From positions 54,528 to 118,527 of the forward strand of contig NZ_RFFN01000009.1 in NCBI RefSeq assembly GCF_003696315.1: a DNA stretch of 64,000 nucleotides, read 5' to 3'. Numbering within the stretch: position 1 is the first letter of the stretch; every line of letters starts with the position of its first letter. The position numbers and the translations under genes are program-made. The DNA is from Pseudomonas songnenensis. GTDB lineage: Bacteria; Pseudomonadota; Gammaproteobacteria; Pseudomonadales; Pseudomonadaceae. The notes below the pieces were generated by a model that worked only from the letters and a program-made list of their open reading frames with translations, made no database searches and was not told the origin of the DNA. This document shows positions 44,471 to 54,710 of this stretch, piece by piece.

Positions 44471-45898
44471 ATGGCCGGCAAGACGCTCTACGACAAGCTC
44501 TGGGAAATGCATGAGGTGAAACGTCGCGACGATGGTTCGTCGTTGATCTACATCGACCGCCACATCCTCCACGAGGTGACGTCGCCGCAAGCCTTCGAAG
44601 GGCTGCGCCTGGCCAATCGCAAGCCATGGCGCATCGACGCCAATATCGCCACCCCGGACCACAACGTGCCGACCACCAAGGGCGAGCGCCAGGGCGGCCT
44701 GGAAGCCATCGCCGATGAGGTCTCGCGCATCCAGGTGCAGACGCTGGACGAGAACTGCGACGATTTCGGCATCCTCGAATTCAAGATGAACGACGTGCGC
44801 CAGGGTATCGTCCATGTCATCGGCCCGGAGCAGGGCGCGACATTGCCAGGCATGACCGTGGTGTGCGGTGACTCGCACACCTCCACCCACGGCGCCTTCG
44901 GTGCGCTGGCCCATGGCATCGGTACTTCCGAGGTCGAGCATGTGCTCGCCACCCAGTGCCTGGTCGCCAAGAAGATGAAGAACATGCAGGTGCGCGTCGA
45001 AGGCAAGCTGCCGTTCGGCGTCACCGCGAAGGACATCGTGCTGGCGGTGATCGGCAAGATCGGCACCGCTGGCGGTAATGGCCATGCCCTGGAGTTCGCC
45101 GGCAGCGCAATCCGTGATCTGTCCATGGAAGGGCGCATGACCATCTGCAACATGTCCATCGAAGCCGGTGCCCGCGTAGGCATGGTGGCTGTGGATGAAA
45201 AGACCATCGCCTACGTCGAAGGTCGCCCGTTCGCGCCGAAGGGCGCCGACTGGGACAGAGCCGTCGAGCTGTGGAAAGGTCTGGTTTCCGATGACGACGC
45301 GGTGTTCGATACCGTCGTCGAGCTCAAGGCCGAGGACATCAAGCCGCAGGTCAGCTGGGGCACCTCGCCAGAAATGGTGCTGGCTGTTGATCAGAGCGTG
45401 CCGGACCCGGCGGTCGAGGCCGACCCGGTGAAGAAGGATTCCATCACCCGCGCGCTGAAGTACATGGGCCTGCAGGCCAATCAGGCCATTACCGATATTC
45501 GTCTGGATCGTGTGTTTATCGGTTCGTGCACCAACTCGCGGATCGAGGATCTGCGCGCCGCGGCCGAAGTCGCCAAGGGCCGAAAGGTCGCCGCGAACGT
45601 CAAGCAGGCGCTGGTGGTGCCGGGCTCGGGCCTGGTCAAGCAGCAGGCCGAGGCCGAGGGGCTGGACAAGATCTTCATCGAGGCCGGCTTCGAGTGGCGC
45701 GAGCCAGGCTGTTCCATGTGCCTGGCGATGAACCCGGACAAGCTTGGCAGCGGCGAGCACTGCGCCTCGACCTCCAACCGCAACTTCGAAGGTCGCCAGG
45801 GTGCGGGCGGGCGTACGCACCTGGTCAGCCCGGCGATGGCCGCTGCCGCAGCGGTTACCGGCCACTTCATCGACGTACGCGAACTGATCCAGGCCTGA
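44471..45898 (+). CDS. leuC: 3-isopropylmalate dehydratase large subunit
   Basis: This aconitase-family subunit isomerises 2-isopropylmalate to 3-isopropylmalate in leucine synthesis, together with LeuD. The 475-residue protein has the three [4Fe-4S] cysteines Cys353 (GSCTNSR), Cys414 and Cys417 (GCSMC) and the [15 protein letters not shown] motif. ATG 44471 follows GAGGAAAAG. leuD follows after 11 bp. No leucine-rich leader peptide is apparent, so attenuation of the enteric type seems absent. Confidence 0.97.
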   Translation: MAGKTLYDKLWEMHEVKRRDDGSSLIYIDRHILHEVTSPQAFEGLRLANRKPWRIDANIATPDHNVPTTKGERQGGLEAIADEVSRIQVQTLDENCDDFGILEFKMNDVRQGIVHVIGPEQGATLPGMTVVCGDSHTSTHGAFGALAHGIGTSEVEHVLATQCLVAKKMKNMQVRVEGKLPFGVTAKDIVLAVIGKIGTAGGNGHALEFAGSAIRDLSMEGRMTICNMSIEAGARVGMVAVDEKTIAYVEGRPFAPKGADWDRAVELWKGLVSDDDAVFDTVVELKAEDIKPQVSWGTSPEMVLAVDQSVPDPAVEADPVKKDSITRALKYMGLQANQAITDIRLDRVFIGSCTNSRIEDLRAAAEVAKGRKVAANVKQALVVPGSGLVKQQAEAEGLDKIFIEAGFEWREPGCSMCLAMNPDKLGSGEHCASTSNRNFEGRQGAGGRTHLVSPAMAAAAAVTGHFIDVRELIQA

Positions 45899-45909
45899 GG
45901 AGACGAGAC

Positions 45910-46557
45910 ATGAAAGCCTTTACCCAACACGCCGGCCTGGTCTGCCCACTCGATCGCGCCAATGTCGACACCGATCAGATCATTCCCAAGCAGTTTCTCA
46001 AGTCCATCAAGCGCACCGGCTTCGGCCCCAATCTGTTCGATGAGTGGCGCTATCTGGATGTCGGTCAGCCGAACCAGGATTGCTCGCAGCGTCCGGTAAA
46101 CAAGGACTTCGTGCTGAACTTCCCGCGTTATCAGGGCGCCAGCGTATTGCTGGCCCGCGAGAACTTCGGCTGCGGCTCCTCCCGTGAGCACGCTCCTTGG
46201 GCCTTGGAAGAGTACGGCTTCCGTACCATCATCGCGCCGAGCTTCGCCGATATCTTCTTCAATAACAGCTTCAAGAACGGCCTGTTACCGATCGTGCTGA
46301 AGGAAGAAGAGGTTGATGAGCTGTTCCAGCAGGCTGAAGCCAATGAGGGCTACCAGCTGACCGTCGACCTCGCCGCGCAGACCGTGACGCGCCCCGACGG
46401 CAAGCAGTACGGCTTCGAGGTCGATGCCTTCCGTAAGCATTGCCTGCTTAACGGCCTCGACGATATCGGCCTGACGCTGCAGGACGCGGACGCGATCAAG
46501 ACGTTCGAAACCCGTCACCAGCAGAGCCAGCCATGGCTGTTCGGTGCCATCAAGTGA
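45910..46557 (+). CDS. leuD: 3-isopropylmalate dehydratase small subunit
   Basis: The 215-residue swivel-domain partner of LeuC completes the active site with the [13 protein letters not shown] loop near residues 84-96. The N-terminus [20 protein letters not shown] is typical. The frame is open upstream inside leuC, but ATG 45910 after GGAGACGAGAC is the family start. A repeat element lies between it and leuB. Confidence 0.97.
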   Translation: MKAFTQHAGLVCPLDRANVDTDQIIPKQFLKSIKRTGFGPNLFDEWRYLDVGQPNQDCSQRPVNKDFVLNFPRYQGASVLLARENFGCGSSREHAPWALEEYGFRTIIAPSFADIFFNNSFKNGLLPIVLKEEEVDELFQQAEANEGYQLTVDLAAQTVTRPDGKQYGFEVDAFRKHCLLNGLDDIGLTLQDADAIKTFETRHQQSQPWLFGAIK

Positions 46558-46567
46558 GATAAGGGCA

Positions 46568-46632
46568 GGGTGGATGACGCGTCATCCATCCACGTGCAGG
46601 GTTTCGGTGGATGAACACAACGGCATCCACCC
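46568..46632. repeat. REP/MITE-like palindromic repeat between leuD and leuB
   Basis: The 65-bp element has perfect 9-bp inverted ends GGGTGGATG (46568-46576) and CATCCACCC (46624-46632). Inside are a perfect 18-bp palindrome (TGGATGACGCGTCATCCA, 46571-46588) and a second hairpin GGTGGATG (46606-46613) / CATCCACC (46624-46631). It resembles the GTGGAT-type intergenic repeats of stutzeri-like pseudomonads. Confidence 0.7.
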
Positions 46633-46652
46633 AGTGAAAATCGAGGAATGTG

Positions 46653-47735
46653 ATGAGCAAACAGATTCTGGTTCTCCCCGGTGACGGTATCGGCCCGGAG
46701 ATCATGGCCGAGGCGGTTAAGGTCCTGCAGCTGGCCAATGACAAGTTTCAACTGGACTTCGAGCTGAGCTATGACGAGTTGGGTGGCGCGGCGGTCGACA
46801 AGTACGGCGTGCCGCTGGCCGACGAAACCCTGGAGCGTGCCCGTGCCGCTGATGCCATTCTGCTCGGCGCCGTAGGCGGGCCGAAGTGGGACAAGATCGA
46901 TCCGGCCATTCGTCCCGAGCGCGGTTTGCTGAAGATTCGCTCCGAGCTGGGGTTGTTCGGTAACCTGCGCCCGGCACTGCTCTATCCTCAGCTGGCCGAT
47001 GCCTCGTCGCTGAAGTCCGAGATCGTCGCTGGGCTGGATATCCTGATCGTTCGCGAGCTGACCGGTGGCATCTACTTCGGCAAGCCGCGCGAGAGCAAGG
47101 TGCTGGAGAACGGCGAGCGCATGGCCTACGACACGCTGCCGTACAGCGAGAGCGAGATCCGCCGCATCGCCAAGGTCGGTTTCGACATGGCGATGGTGCG
47201 CAACAAGAAGCTCTGCTCGGTGGACAAGGCGAACGTGCTGGCGTCCAGCCAGCTGTGGCGCGCGGTCGTCGAGGAAGTCGCGAAGGACTACCCGGAAGTC
47301 GAACTGAGCCATATGTATGTCGATAACGCGGCCATGCAGCTGGTGCGTGCGCCGAAGCAATTCGACGTGATCGTCACCGACAATATGTTCGGTGACATCC
47401 TTTCCGACGAGGCGTCCATGCTGACCGGTTCCATCGGCATGCTGCCGTCCGCTTCGCTGGACGCCGGCAACAAGGGCATGTACGAGCCATGTCACGGATC
47501 GGCGCCTGACATCGCCGGTCAGGGCATCGCCAACCCGCTGGCCACCATTCTTTCCGTGTCGATGATGCTGCGTTACAGCTTCAATCAGGTCGCAGCCGCC
47601 GACGCCATCGAGCAGGCAGTGAGCGATGTGCTCGATCAGGGCCTGCGCACCGGCGACATCTGGTCCGAAGGTTGTAACAAAGTCGGTACCCAGGCGATGG
47701 GCGATGCAGTAGTCGCGGCCCTCGCGAAGTTGTAA
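46653..47735 (+). CDS. leuB: 3-isopropylmalate dehydrogenase
   Basis: This NAD-dependent enzyme oxidises and decarboxylates 3-isopropylmalate to 2-ketoisocaproate. The 360-residue protein has [13 protein letters not shown] at the start, the substrate arginines in [17 protein letters not shown], and the metal site [14 protein letters not shown] near residue 247. ATG 46653 is used rather than GTG 46650. A strong terminator follows, closing the leuCDB operon. Confidence 0.97.
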   Translation: MSKQILVLPGDGIGPEIMAEAVKVLQLANDKFQLDFELSYDELGGAAVDKYGVPLADETLERARAADAILLGAVGGPKWDKIDPAIRPERGLLKIRSELGLFGNLRPALLYPQLADASSLKSEIVAGLDILIVRELTGGIYFGKPRESKVLENGERMAYDTLPYSESEIRRIAKVGFDMAMVRNKKLCSVDKANVLASSQLWRAVVEEVAKDYPEVELSHMYVDNAAMQLVRAPKQFDVIVTDNMFGDILSDEASMLTGSIGMLPSASLDAGNKGMYEPCHGSAPDIAGQGIANPLATILSVSMMLRYSFNQVAAADAIEQAVSDVLDQGLRTGDIWSEGCNKVGTQAMGDAVVAALAKL

Positions 47736-47740
47736 TCTTC

Positions 47741-47772
47741 TGGCCCGCCTTAATCTGCGCGGGCCACTTTTT
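47741..47772 (+). terminator. Intrinsic terminator after leuB
   Basis: TGGCCCGC (47741-47748) pairs with GCGGGCCA (47759-47766), followed by CTTTTTC. Confidence 0.88.
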
Positions 47773-47789
47773 CTATAGGTGTAGTTGCG

Positions 47790-48902
47790 ATGAAACGTGT
47801 AGGTCTGATCGGTTGGCGCGGTATGGTCGGTTCCGTGCTCATGCAGCGGATGCTGGAAGAGCGGGATTTCGACCTGATCGAGCCCGTGTTCTTCACCACT
47901 TCCAATGTCGGTGGCCAGGGCCCCGATATTGGCAAGGAAACCGCTGCGCTGAAGGACGCCTACAGCATCGACGAGCTGAAAGGCCTCGATGTGATCCTGA
48001 CCTGTCAGGGTGGCGACTACACCAATGAAGTCTTCCCGAAGCTGCGTGAAGCCGGCTGGCAGGGCTACTGGATTGATGCTGCGTCCTCGCTGCGCATGCA
48101 GGACGATGCGGTGATCGTGCTCGATCCGGTGAACCGTCGCGTGATCGACCAGCAGCTGGACGCCGGTACCAAGAACTATATCGGTGGCAATTGCACCGTC
48201 AGCCTGGCACTGATGGGGCTGGGCGGTCTGTTCGAAGCCGGTCTGGTGGAGTGGATGAGCGCCATGACCTATCAGGCCGCTTCCGGCGCCGGCGCGCAGA
48301 ACATGCGCGAGTTGATCAAGCAGATGGGCGCTATCAATGCCGCTGTCGCCGACGACCTTGCCAATCCCGCCAGCGCCATCCTCGATATCGACCGCAAGGT
48401 TGCTGAAACCCAGCGTAGCGAGGCTTTCCCGGTCGACAACTTCGGCGTGCCGCTGGCCGGCAGCCTGATTCCCTACATCGACAAGGAGCTGCCGAACGGG
48501 CAGAGCCGCGAAGAGTGGAAGGCGCAGGCCGAAACCAACAAGATCCTTGGTCGCTTCAAGAATCCGATTCCGGTCGATGGTATCTGCGTGCGCGTCGGCG
48601 CCATGCGTTGCCACAGCCAGGCGCTGACCATCAAGCTGAACAAGGATGTGCCGATCTCTGATATCGAAGGGCTGATCAGTCAGCACAATCCCTGGGTCAA
48701 GCTGGTGCCAAACCACCGCGATGCCAGCATGCAGGAGCTGAGCCCGGCCGCCGTCACCGGAACGCTGAGCGTGCCGGTCGGCCGTCTGCGCAAGCTCAAC
48801 ATGGGCTCTCACTACCTGGGCGCGTTCACCGTAGGTGATCAGCTGCTGTGGGGGGCTGCGGAGCCGCTGCGTCGCATGCTGCGTATTCTGTTGGAGCGTT
48901 GA
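47790..48902 (+). CDS. asd: Aspartate-semialdehyde dehydrogenase
   Basis: This NADPH-dependent enzyme converts aspartyl phosphate to aspartate semialdehyde, the branch point to lysine/diaminopimelate, threonine and methionine. The 370-residue protein has the nucleotide motif [13 protein letters not shown] and nucleophile Cys135 in [10 protein letters not shown], the E. coli position. It starts 18 bp after the leuB terminator, so its promoter must lie in leuB or the short gap. It is followed by its own terminator. Confidence 0.97.
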   Translation: MKRVGLIGWRGMVGSVLMQRMLEERDFDLIEPVFFTTSNVGGQGPDIGKETAALKDAYSIDELKGLDVILTCQGGDYTNEVFPKLREAGWQGYWIDAASSLRMQDDAVIVLDPVNRRVIDQQLDAGTKNYIGGNCTVSLALMGLGGLFEAGLVEWMSAMTYQAASGAGAQNMRELIKQMGAINAAVADDLANPASAILDIDRKVAETQRSEAFPVDNFGVPLAGSLIPYIDKELPNGQSREEWKAQAETNKILGRFKNPIPVDGICVRVGAMRCHSQALTIKLNKDVPISDIEGLISQHNPWVKLVPNHRDASMQELSPAAVTGTLSVPVGRLRKLNMGSHYLGAFTVGDQLLWGAAEPLRRMLRILLER

Positions 48903-48925
48903 TACGCTCTCCATGAAGTGCCGAG

Positions 48926-48950
48926 CGCCGCGACTTGTTCGCGGCGTTTT
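48926..48950 (+). terminator. Intrinsic terminator after asd
   Basis: CGCCGCGA (48926-48933), loop CTTGT, TCGCGGCG (48939-48946), then TTTT. Confidence 0.88.
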
Positions 48951-49037
48951 CGTTTATTCGATACGCCGCTCGGCGGCGCTGGTTGCAGTGATCTGCCATT
49001 TCGCTACAGTGCCGGTCCTTAATGCATGGAGGTGGCG

Positions 49038-50048
49038 ATGCCTACAGGTGTCGGTGTTGCGGTTGTCGGAGCGGTCAGCCTGGTAGGTGAGGCGCTGATC
49101 GAGGTGCTCGAGGAGCGCGCGTTTCCGCTGGGCGAGTTGCACCTGCTGGACGCCGGCGAGGGCGTTGGCCACACGGTTCCGTACAAGGGGCGAAATCTGC
49201 GCGTAAGTGCGGCGGATCGTTTCGATTTCGCGCGCGTGCAACTGGTATTTCTCGTCGGCGCCTCTGCTCTGGTGAGCGAATGCCATGTAGCCGCTAGTGC
49301 TGCCGGCTGCCGGATCGTTGATCTGTCAGGGTCGATTTCTGTGGAGAGACAGCCGTGTCTGGTGCCGGAGGTCAACGGTGCGCTGCTCGATTCTTCACCG
49401 GATCGCCTTGCTGTTGCCAGTCCGCTACCGGCATCGGTTGCACTGGCGCTGGCGTTGGCACCTGTTCGACATCAGCTGGGGTTAGTAGGCGTCACGGTTA
49501 CGGCGTGCCTGCCGGTTTCCAGTCGTGGTGCCGCTGGGGTGAAAGAGCTGGCGAGGCAGACGTCCGAACTCCTGAATGCCCGCCCGCTGGAGCCACGCGT
49601 GTTCGGTCGGCAGATGGCGTTCAACTTGCTTGCGCAGGCGGAGGAGGTCGATCCGCATGGACACGGTGCGCAGGAGCGGCGCCTGGTCGACGAGCTTCGT
49701 CAGCTTCTGCAGAACCCCGAGCTGGCGGTGGCCGTCACGTTCATCCAGGCACCGGTTTTTTTTGGTGAAAGTCTTGTAGTCTCGTTGCGCTGCAGTCTAG
49801 ACGTAGATGTGCAGGCGCTATCTGCGGCTCTCGAGGCGGCTCCGGGTGTCGAAGTCGTAGGGGGCGATGACTACCCGACGGCGGTCGGTGATGCGGTCGG
49901 GCAGGATGTCATCTATGTCGGCAGGGTGCGCTGCGGCATCGGCGATCCACGCCAAGTCAATTTGTGGATTGTGTCTGATAACGTGCGAAAAGGCGCGGCA
50001 CTGAATGCTGTGCAGTCCGGTGAGTTGTTGATAAAAGACTATCTGTAA
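49038..50048 (+). CDS. usg: Usg-type homolog of aspartate-semialdehyde dehydrogenase, probably non-catalytic
   Basis: The 336-residue protein follows the Asd fold (start VGVAVVGAVSLVGEALIEVL, late RVRCGIGDPRQVNLWIVSDN). The N-C-T/S motif that carries the nucleophilic cysteine is replaced by ASPLPASVALALA, so the classic reaction should not occur. Usg proteins keep this position beside asd and fimV in pseudomonads; their role is unknown. ATG 49038 is preferred over 49026 because GGAGGT lies between the two and the family N-terminus fits. Confidence 0.88.
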   Translation: MPTGVGVAVVGAVSLVGEALIEVLEERAFPLGELHLLDAGEGVGHTVPYKGRNLRVSAADRFDFARVQLVFLVGASALVSECHVAASAAGCRIVDLSGSISVERQPCLVPEVNGALLDSSPDRLAVASPLPASVALALALAPVRHQLGLVGVTVTACLPVSSRGAAGVKELARQTSELLNARPLEPRVFGRQMAFNLLAQAEEVDPHGHGAQERRLVDELRQLLQNPELAVAVTFIQAPVFFGESLVVSLRCSLDVDVQALSAALEAAPGVEVVGGDDYPTAVGDAVGQDVIYVGRVRCGIGDPRQVNLWIVSDNVRKGAALNAVQSGELLIKDYL

Positions 50049-50056
50049 AAGATACT
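50028..50056 (+). promoter_or_regulatory. Candidate fimV promoter
   Basis: TTGATA (50028-50033), a 17-bp spacer and GATACT (50051-50056) overlap the 3' end of usg. The 136-bp leader contains the hairpin GCCACC-TTCA-GGTGGC (50117-50132). Confidence 0.55.
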
Positions 50057-50192
50057 TACTGGTAATTCAAAGAATATTTCTAGCCGATGCGCTGAACGGC
50101 TTATTGCTGATGGGGAGCCACCTTCAGGTGGCGCGGGCAGTGAAATAAGACCCTCTCGTAGTTCGAGAAAAAGATAAACAAGGGATTAAATA

Positions 50193-52931
50193 ATGGTTCG
50201 GGTTCGCAATCTGGTGCTGGCAATCGCGGCTGCTACCGCGCTGACTACAGAAATGGCCCACGCGCTTGGGTTGGGAGAGGTCACGCTTCAGTCGTCATTG
50301 AATCAACCGCTGATCGCGGAAATCGAACTGCTGGATGCCAAAAGCCTGGCTCCGGGAGAGGTCATTCCCGTCCTGGCCTCGCTCGAAGAGTTCAATCGTG
50401 CCGGTATTGATCGGCAGTACTTTCTGACAGATCTGAAGTTCACTCCCGTATTGCGTCCGAATGGCAAAAGCGTAATTCAGGTCTCCTCCAGCAAGCCGGT
50501 ACGCGAGCCGTATCTCAATTTTCTCGTAGAGGTTCTTTGGCCGAACGGGCGCCTGCTACGTGAATATACCTTGCTGCTCGATCCACCACTTTATTCGCCT
50601 GAAACAGCCGCTGCGGCTGCGCCGCAGCTGCCTATTTCCGCGCCAGCGCCACGAGCCGTTGAACCAGCGCGTCCTGCACCTGTTCGTCCGACTGCCGCTT
50701 CCCCTGCCAGCGTTGCCACTGCTGCTCCGGCGCAGGACAGCAGTCAATACAAGACCTCTGCCCGCGATACGCTTTGGGACATAGCTGAGCGTAATCGCCG
50801 TAGCGGTACCGTGCATCAGACAATGCTGGCGATTCAGGACCTCAATCCGGATGCCTTCATTGATGGCAACATAAATCGCATGAAGAGCGGGCAGGTGCTT
50901 CGTCTGCCGGATGCCCAGCAGATCTCCAAGCGTTCGCAGGGTGAGGCGATCGCTCAGGTGGCTGAGCAGAATGCAGCATGGCGCCAAGGCCGGAGCGGTG
51001 CGGTTGCTGGCTCTCGCCAGCTGGACGCGACCCGTCGTACCGAGGCAGGCGATGCGCCGTCACGCAGCGACACCGGAGATAATCTCCGTCTTGTGGCAGC
51101 CGATGCTGGCAAATCCACTGCAGGCTCTGATACAGGCTCTGGCGATAGCGGCAAGGCTCTGCGGGACAAGCTTGCTGTTACGCAGGAAAGCCTCGACTCC
51201 AGCCGCCGTGAAAACGATGAGCTGAAAGACCGTCTGAATGATCTGCAAGGGCAGCTGGAAAAACTGCAGCGTCTGATGCAGCTCAAGGATGACCAGCTTG
51301 CCAAGCTTCAGGTGCAGCTGGGCGCCGAAGTTCAGACCCCTGCTGCGAGTGACGCTGCAGGCCAGCAGCAACCTCCTGTTGCTGCGGATGATTCCGGCTC
51401 AGCGCAAGATACAGCTAGCGGGGCTGGCGCCGGTGGCGCCGACCCTGAGGCTGGCTCCGCCCCGGCCAACCAGCAAGAGCAGGCGCCGGTTGCTGCCCCG
51501 GCGCCTGCCGAGCGTCCTGCGGCTGCCAAGCCGGTGCCTAAACCCGCCCCTGCGAAGCCTGCAGCACCTGTTGAGCCAGAACCCAAAGGGCTGATCGATG
51601 ATCTGCTGTCGAATACGCTGCTGCTTGGCGCGGTCGGTGGCGGTGCATTGCTGCTGCTTTTGGTGGGATTGATGGCGCTATCGCGCCGCAACGCGATGAA
51701 AGAGGCCGAGTTGCAGGAAAGTCTGATGGCAGCCGACACGGTCGATGACCTGCGAATCGGGACGCCTGCTTTCGTCGATATTGGTCAGGAGCAGCCTGAG
51801 CCAGCCCCGTTTCAGGCATCCAGCGCGGCTGCGCCGGACGAGCTGACCGGGACTACTGGCGATGCCTTGGCCGAGGCAGATATCTACATTGCGTACGGTC
51901 GTTTCAACCAGGCCGCAGAGTTGCTGCAGAACGCCCTCAATGACGAGCCGCAGCGCAGTGATCTGCGTTTGAAGCTGATGGAGGTTTACGCCGAGTTGGG
52001 CAACCGTGATGGCTTCGCCCGTCAGGAAGCTGAGCTGCGCGAGATCGGTGGTGCAGCGATGGAAGTGGAGCAGTTAAAGCATAAGTATCCGGCGATGGTC
52101 ACAGTTGCAGGCGCGTCGGCAGCTGCGGTCGCAGCAACTCAGTTGGACGTGGATAGCTTCGATCTCGACGATCTTCAGCTGGACGATCCGGCTCCGGCCG
52201 CAGGTCAGGATCTGGACGATGCGTTCGATCTCAGCCTCGACGATCTCGATATTGATCTGAGCGATAAAGCTCAAAGCTCTGCACCGGTTGACCAACCATT
52301 TAACTTCGATGATCTGTCTCTGGATGAGCCCGAAGCTGAGCGCGATGTACAGCCTGTGGCGAGCGATTTCTCCTTCGATCTGGAAGAAGAGGCAAGCGTT
52401 CCAGATACTAAACAGGACGATTTTTCGGATTTCTCCTTTGATCTGGATAGCGAAAAGAATACCGCGGCAACCGATACTGAGTTCTCGCTGAATCTTGATG
52501 AGGAATCACCTGTAGCTCCTGCGGCTATGGAGGGTGATGAGCTTGATTTCGAACTGGGTGAGCCTACTGCTACATCGAATGATGAGCTTCCCGACGGGTT
52601 CGACATTTCGCTCGACGAGCCTGAGTTCGAGCCGCAGCCGAGTGGCTTTGCCGAGCAGTTGAGCGAAGTGGAAGCTGATCTGGACAATTTGTCCCGGGAT
52701 CTGCAGGAGCCGGCCGCCGCCTCCGCTGACAGCACCGTTGATGGTGGGGTGGACGACGACTTCGATTTCTTCTCGGATACCGACGAAACCACCACGAAAC
52801 TGGATCTCGCCAGGGCCTATATCGATATGGGGGATGCCGAAGGCGCTCGCGATATTCTCGACGAGGTAATCTCCGAAGGCAGTGACGCCCAGCAGCAAGA
52901 GGCGCGGGATATGCTCGCCAAACTAGCCTGA
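50193..52931 (+). CDS. fimV: FimV, peptidoglycan-binding polarity and motility protein
   Basis: This large inner-membrane protein is needed for type IV pilus secretin assembly, twitching motility and polar cyclic-AMP signalling. The 912-residue product has a signal peptide ending near AHA (residue 25) and a FimV N-terminal region. A LysM peptidoglycan-binding domain lies about 185-240 (ARDTLWDIAERNR) and a coiled-coil about 325-385. An Ala/Pro-rich stretch leads to a transmembrane helix near 475-492. A long acidic cytoplasmic tail follows with repeated FSFDLE/FDLSLDD units and a C-terminal FimV/TPR-like domain (LDLARAYIDMGDAEGARDIL). truA starts 3 bp after its stop. Confidence 0.93.
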   Translation: MVRVRNLVLAIAAATALTTEMAHALGLGEVTLQSSLNQPLIAEIELLDAKSLAPGEVIPVLASLEEFNRAGIDRQYFLTDLKFTPVLRPNGKSVIQVSSSKPVREPYLNFLVEVLWPNGRLLREYTLLLDPPLYSPETAAAAAPQLPISAPAPRAVEPARPAPVRPTAASPASVATAAPAQDSSQYKTSARDTLWDIAERNRRSGTVHQTMLAIQDLNPDAFIDGNINRMKSGQVLRLPDAQQISKRSQGEAIAQVAEQNAAWRQGRSGAVAGSRQLDATRRTEAGDAPSRSDTGDNLRLVAADAGKSTAGSDTGSGDSGKALRDKLAVTQESLDSSRRENDELKDRLNDLQGQLEKLQRLMQLKDDQLAKLQVQLGAEVQTPAASDAAGQQQPPVAADDSGSAQDTASGAGAGGADPEAGSAPANQQEQAPVAAPAPAERPAAAKPVPKPAPAKPAAPVEPEPKGLIDDLLSNTLLLGAVGGGALLLLLVGLMALSRRNAMKEAELQESLMAADTVDDLRIGTPAFVDIGQEQPEPAPFQASSAAAPDELTGTTGDALAEADIYIAYGRFNQAAELLQNALNDEPQRSDLRLKLMEVYAELGNRDGFARQEAELREIGGAAMEVEQLKHKYPAMVTVAGASAAAVAATQLDVDSFDLDDLQLDDPAPAAGQDLDDAFDLSLDDLDIDLSDKAQSSAPVDQPFNFDDLSLDEPEAERDVQPVASDFSFDLEEEASVPDTKQDDFSDFSFDLDSEKNTAATDTEFSLNLDEESPVAPAAMEGDELDFELGEPTATSNDELPDGFDISLDEPEFEPQPSGFAEQLSEVEADLDNLSRDLQEPAAASADSTVDGGVDDDFDFFSDTDETTTKLDLARAYIDMGDAEGARDILDEVISEGSDAQQQEARDMLAKLA

Positions 52932-52933
52932 TC

Positions 52934-53794
52934 ATGAACCAAGCAGTACCCGAAACGGCAGCCGAAATGGCTGCCGTCGGCGTTTCCAGAATCGCGCTGG
53001 GCGTCGAATACAAGGGATCGCGCTATCGCGGATTCCAGCGTCAGCGTGCAGGCGTACCGTCCATTCAGGAATCGCTCGAAACCGCACTGAGCAAGGTGGC
53101 TGGTGGCCAACCCGTTACGCTCAGTTGTGCAGGGCGTACCGATGCGCTGGTGCACGCCAGTGGTCAGGTGGTGCATTTCGATACGACTGTTGCGCGTAGC
53201 ATGCACGCATGGGTCATGGGCGCGAACATGAACTTGCCGCCTGATATCAGCGTCACCTGGGCGAAAGAGATGCCGCAGCGCTTTGATGCTCGTTTCAGTG
53301 CCATGGCGCGCCGTTATCGATATGTGATCTACAACGATCAGATTCGGCCAGCGCATATGGCCGAAGAAGTGACCTGGAACCACCGCCCTCTCGACATCGA
53401 GCGGATGCGTGCCGCCGCCGCGGCATTTGTCGGTACCCACGATTTCAGCGCCTTCCGAGCCCGGCAATGCCAGGCAAAATCGCCAATCAAAACCATCCAT
53501 CATCTTGAGTTGCTCGAGCATGGTCGGCTGATCGTTATCGACGTGCGAGCCAACGCTTTCTTGCACCATATGGTGCGAAACTTCGCGGGCGTGTTGATGA
53601 CCATCGGTGCTGGTGAGCGGCCGGTCGAATGGGCTGCGGAAGTGTTGCAGTCGCGTATACGCCGAACCGGCGGGGTTACAGCGCACCCCTATGGCCTCTA
53701 CCTGGTCGAAGTCGACTATCCGGAAGAGTTCGAGTTGCCAAAACGCTACCTCGGCCCGCACTTCCTGTCGGGTTTGCCGGATGTGCGTCGCTGA
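52934..53794 (+). CDS. truA: tRNA pseudouridine(38-40) synthase
   Basis: This enzyme makes pseudouridine at positions 38-40 of tRNA anticodon arms. The 286-residue protein has catalytic Asp70 in CAGRTDALVHASGQ, and the later RANAFLHHMVRNFAG motif is intact. It carries an N-terminal extension of about 15 residues compared with E. coli. It directly follows fimV and precedes trpF, an order conserved in Pseudomonas. Confidence 0.96.
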   Translation: MNQAVPETAAEMAAVGVSRIALGVEYKGSRYRGFQRQRAGVPSIQESLETALSKVAGGQPVTLSCAGRTDALVHASGQVVHFDTTVARSMHAWVMGANMNLPPDISVTWAKEMPQRFDARFSAMARRYRYVIYNDQIRPAHMAEEVTWNHRPLDIERMRAAAAAFVGTHDFSAFRARQCQAKSPIKTIHHLELLEHGRLIVIDVRANAFLHHMVRNFAGVLMTIGAGERPVEWAAEVLQSRIRRTGGVTAHPYGLYLVEVDYPEEFELPKRYLGPHFLSGLPDVRR

Positions 53795-53876
53795 TGCGCG
53801 CAGTTCATGTCCAATCGCTTGCAGGTGACCGGTCTTTTGTTACCATCGCGTTTCCTTCTCGATAGGTAGGTGGTCG

Positions 53877-54500
53877 GTGCCAGTCATTCGCAGCAAGATA
53901 TGCGGGATAACTCGCGTCGAAGATGCCTTGGTCGCCGCTCAAGCAGGCGCTGATGCCATCGGTCTGGTGTTCTACGCCAAGAGTCCTCGCGCGGTCAGTG
54001 TTCAGCAAGCTCGTCAGATCATTGCTGCCCTGCCTCCTTTCGTTACTACGGTCGGCCTGTTCGTCAATGCTAGCCGTTGCGAAATCAACGAAGTTCTCGA
54101 CGCGGTTGCCCTGGACACCCTGCAATTTCATGGCGACGAAACGCCTGCTCAGTGCGAAGGCTTCCATCGCCCGTGGTTCAAGGCGCTGCGAGTCGGTGGC
54201 GGCGAAGATGTCGCCGGCCAGGTGGCTCGCTACGGAAGTGCCAGCGGTATTCTGTTGGACACCTTTGTCGCTGGTGTGCCGGGCGGGACGGGCGAGCGCT
54301 TCGATTGGTCGCTGATTCCGCCTGGGCTGCCCAAACCCTTGATTCTTGCGGGAGGTCTGACGGTAGAGAATGTCCAGCAGGCTATTGCCGAGGTCCGGCC
54401 GTACGCAGTGGATGTCAGTGGTGGCGTTGAAGCGAGCAAAGGCATCAAGGACGCGGCCAAGGTGCAGGCCTTTGTGGAGCGCGTTCGTTCGGCCATGTGA
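53877..54500 (+). CDS. trpF: Phosphoribosylanthranilate isomerase
   Basis: This enzyme catalyses the Amadori rearrangement in tryptophan synthesis. The 207-residue TIM-barrel has catalytic Cys9 in SKICGITR, an Asp near residue 128 (ILLDTFVAG) and the phosphate-binding ILAGGL and [10 protein letters not shown] loops. It starts with GTG at 53877 after AGGTGG. It stands alone, not fused to trpC, which is the usual Pseudomonas arrangement. Confidence 0.96.
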   Translation: MPVIRSKICGITRVEDALVAAQAGADAIGLVFYAKSPRAVSVQQARQIIAALPPFVTTVGLFVNASRCEINEVLDAVALDTLQFHGDETPAQCEGFHRPWFKALRVGGGEDVAGQVARYGSASGILLDTFVAGVPGGTGERFDWSLIPPGLPKPLILAGGLTVENVQQAIAEVRPYAVDVSGGVEASKGIKDAAKVQAFVERVRSAM

Positions 54501-54561
54501 CGCATGGGCAGCCGTGGCCGTCCAGTAACGAGTCGCTGGTAGACCAGCACCGTATTTTTGG

Positions 54562-54583
54562 ATTTCCGCCACGTGGTGGAAAT
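54562..54583. promoter_or_regulatory. Near-perfect palindrome upstream of accD
   Basis: Arms ATTTCCGCCAC (54562-54572) and GTGGTGGAAAT (54573-54583) are complementary except for one G/T pair, with no spacer. It lies 128 bp upstream of accD in a 210-bp spacer that otherwise shows nothing clear. It could be an operator or an mRNA hairpin. Confidence 0.4.
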
Positions 54584-54710
54584 CGGAGTTCCGCGGCTGC
54601 GCCTCGTAAGCGCATCGCTCACGCGATCCAGTGCGTGTATGCATGGTCGCAACGATGAATCCACCCGTAGTGCGAGTGCGCGCGGGACTGAAGCTTTGGA
54701 GAACAAGAGC

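Noticed and set aside
46515..48914. 799-residue minus-strand open frame across leuB and asd
   Set aside because: Both covered genes are clear enzymes on the plus strand; the frame has shadow-type composition and no motif.
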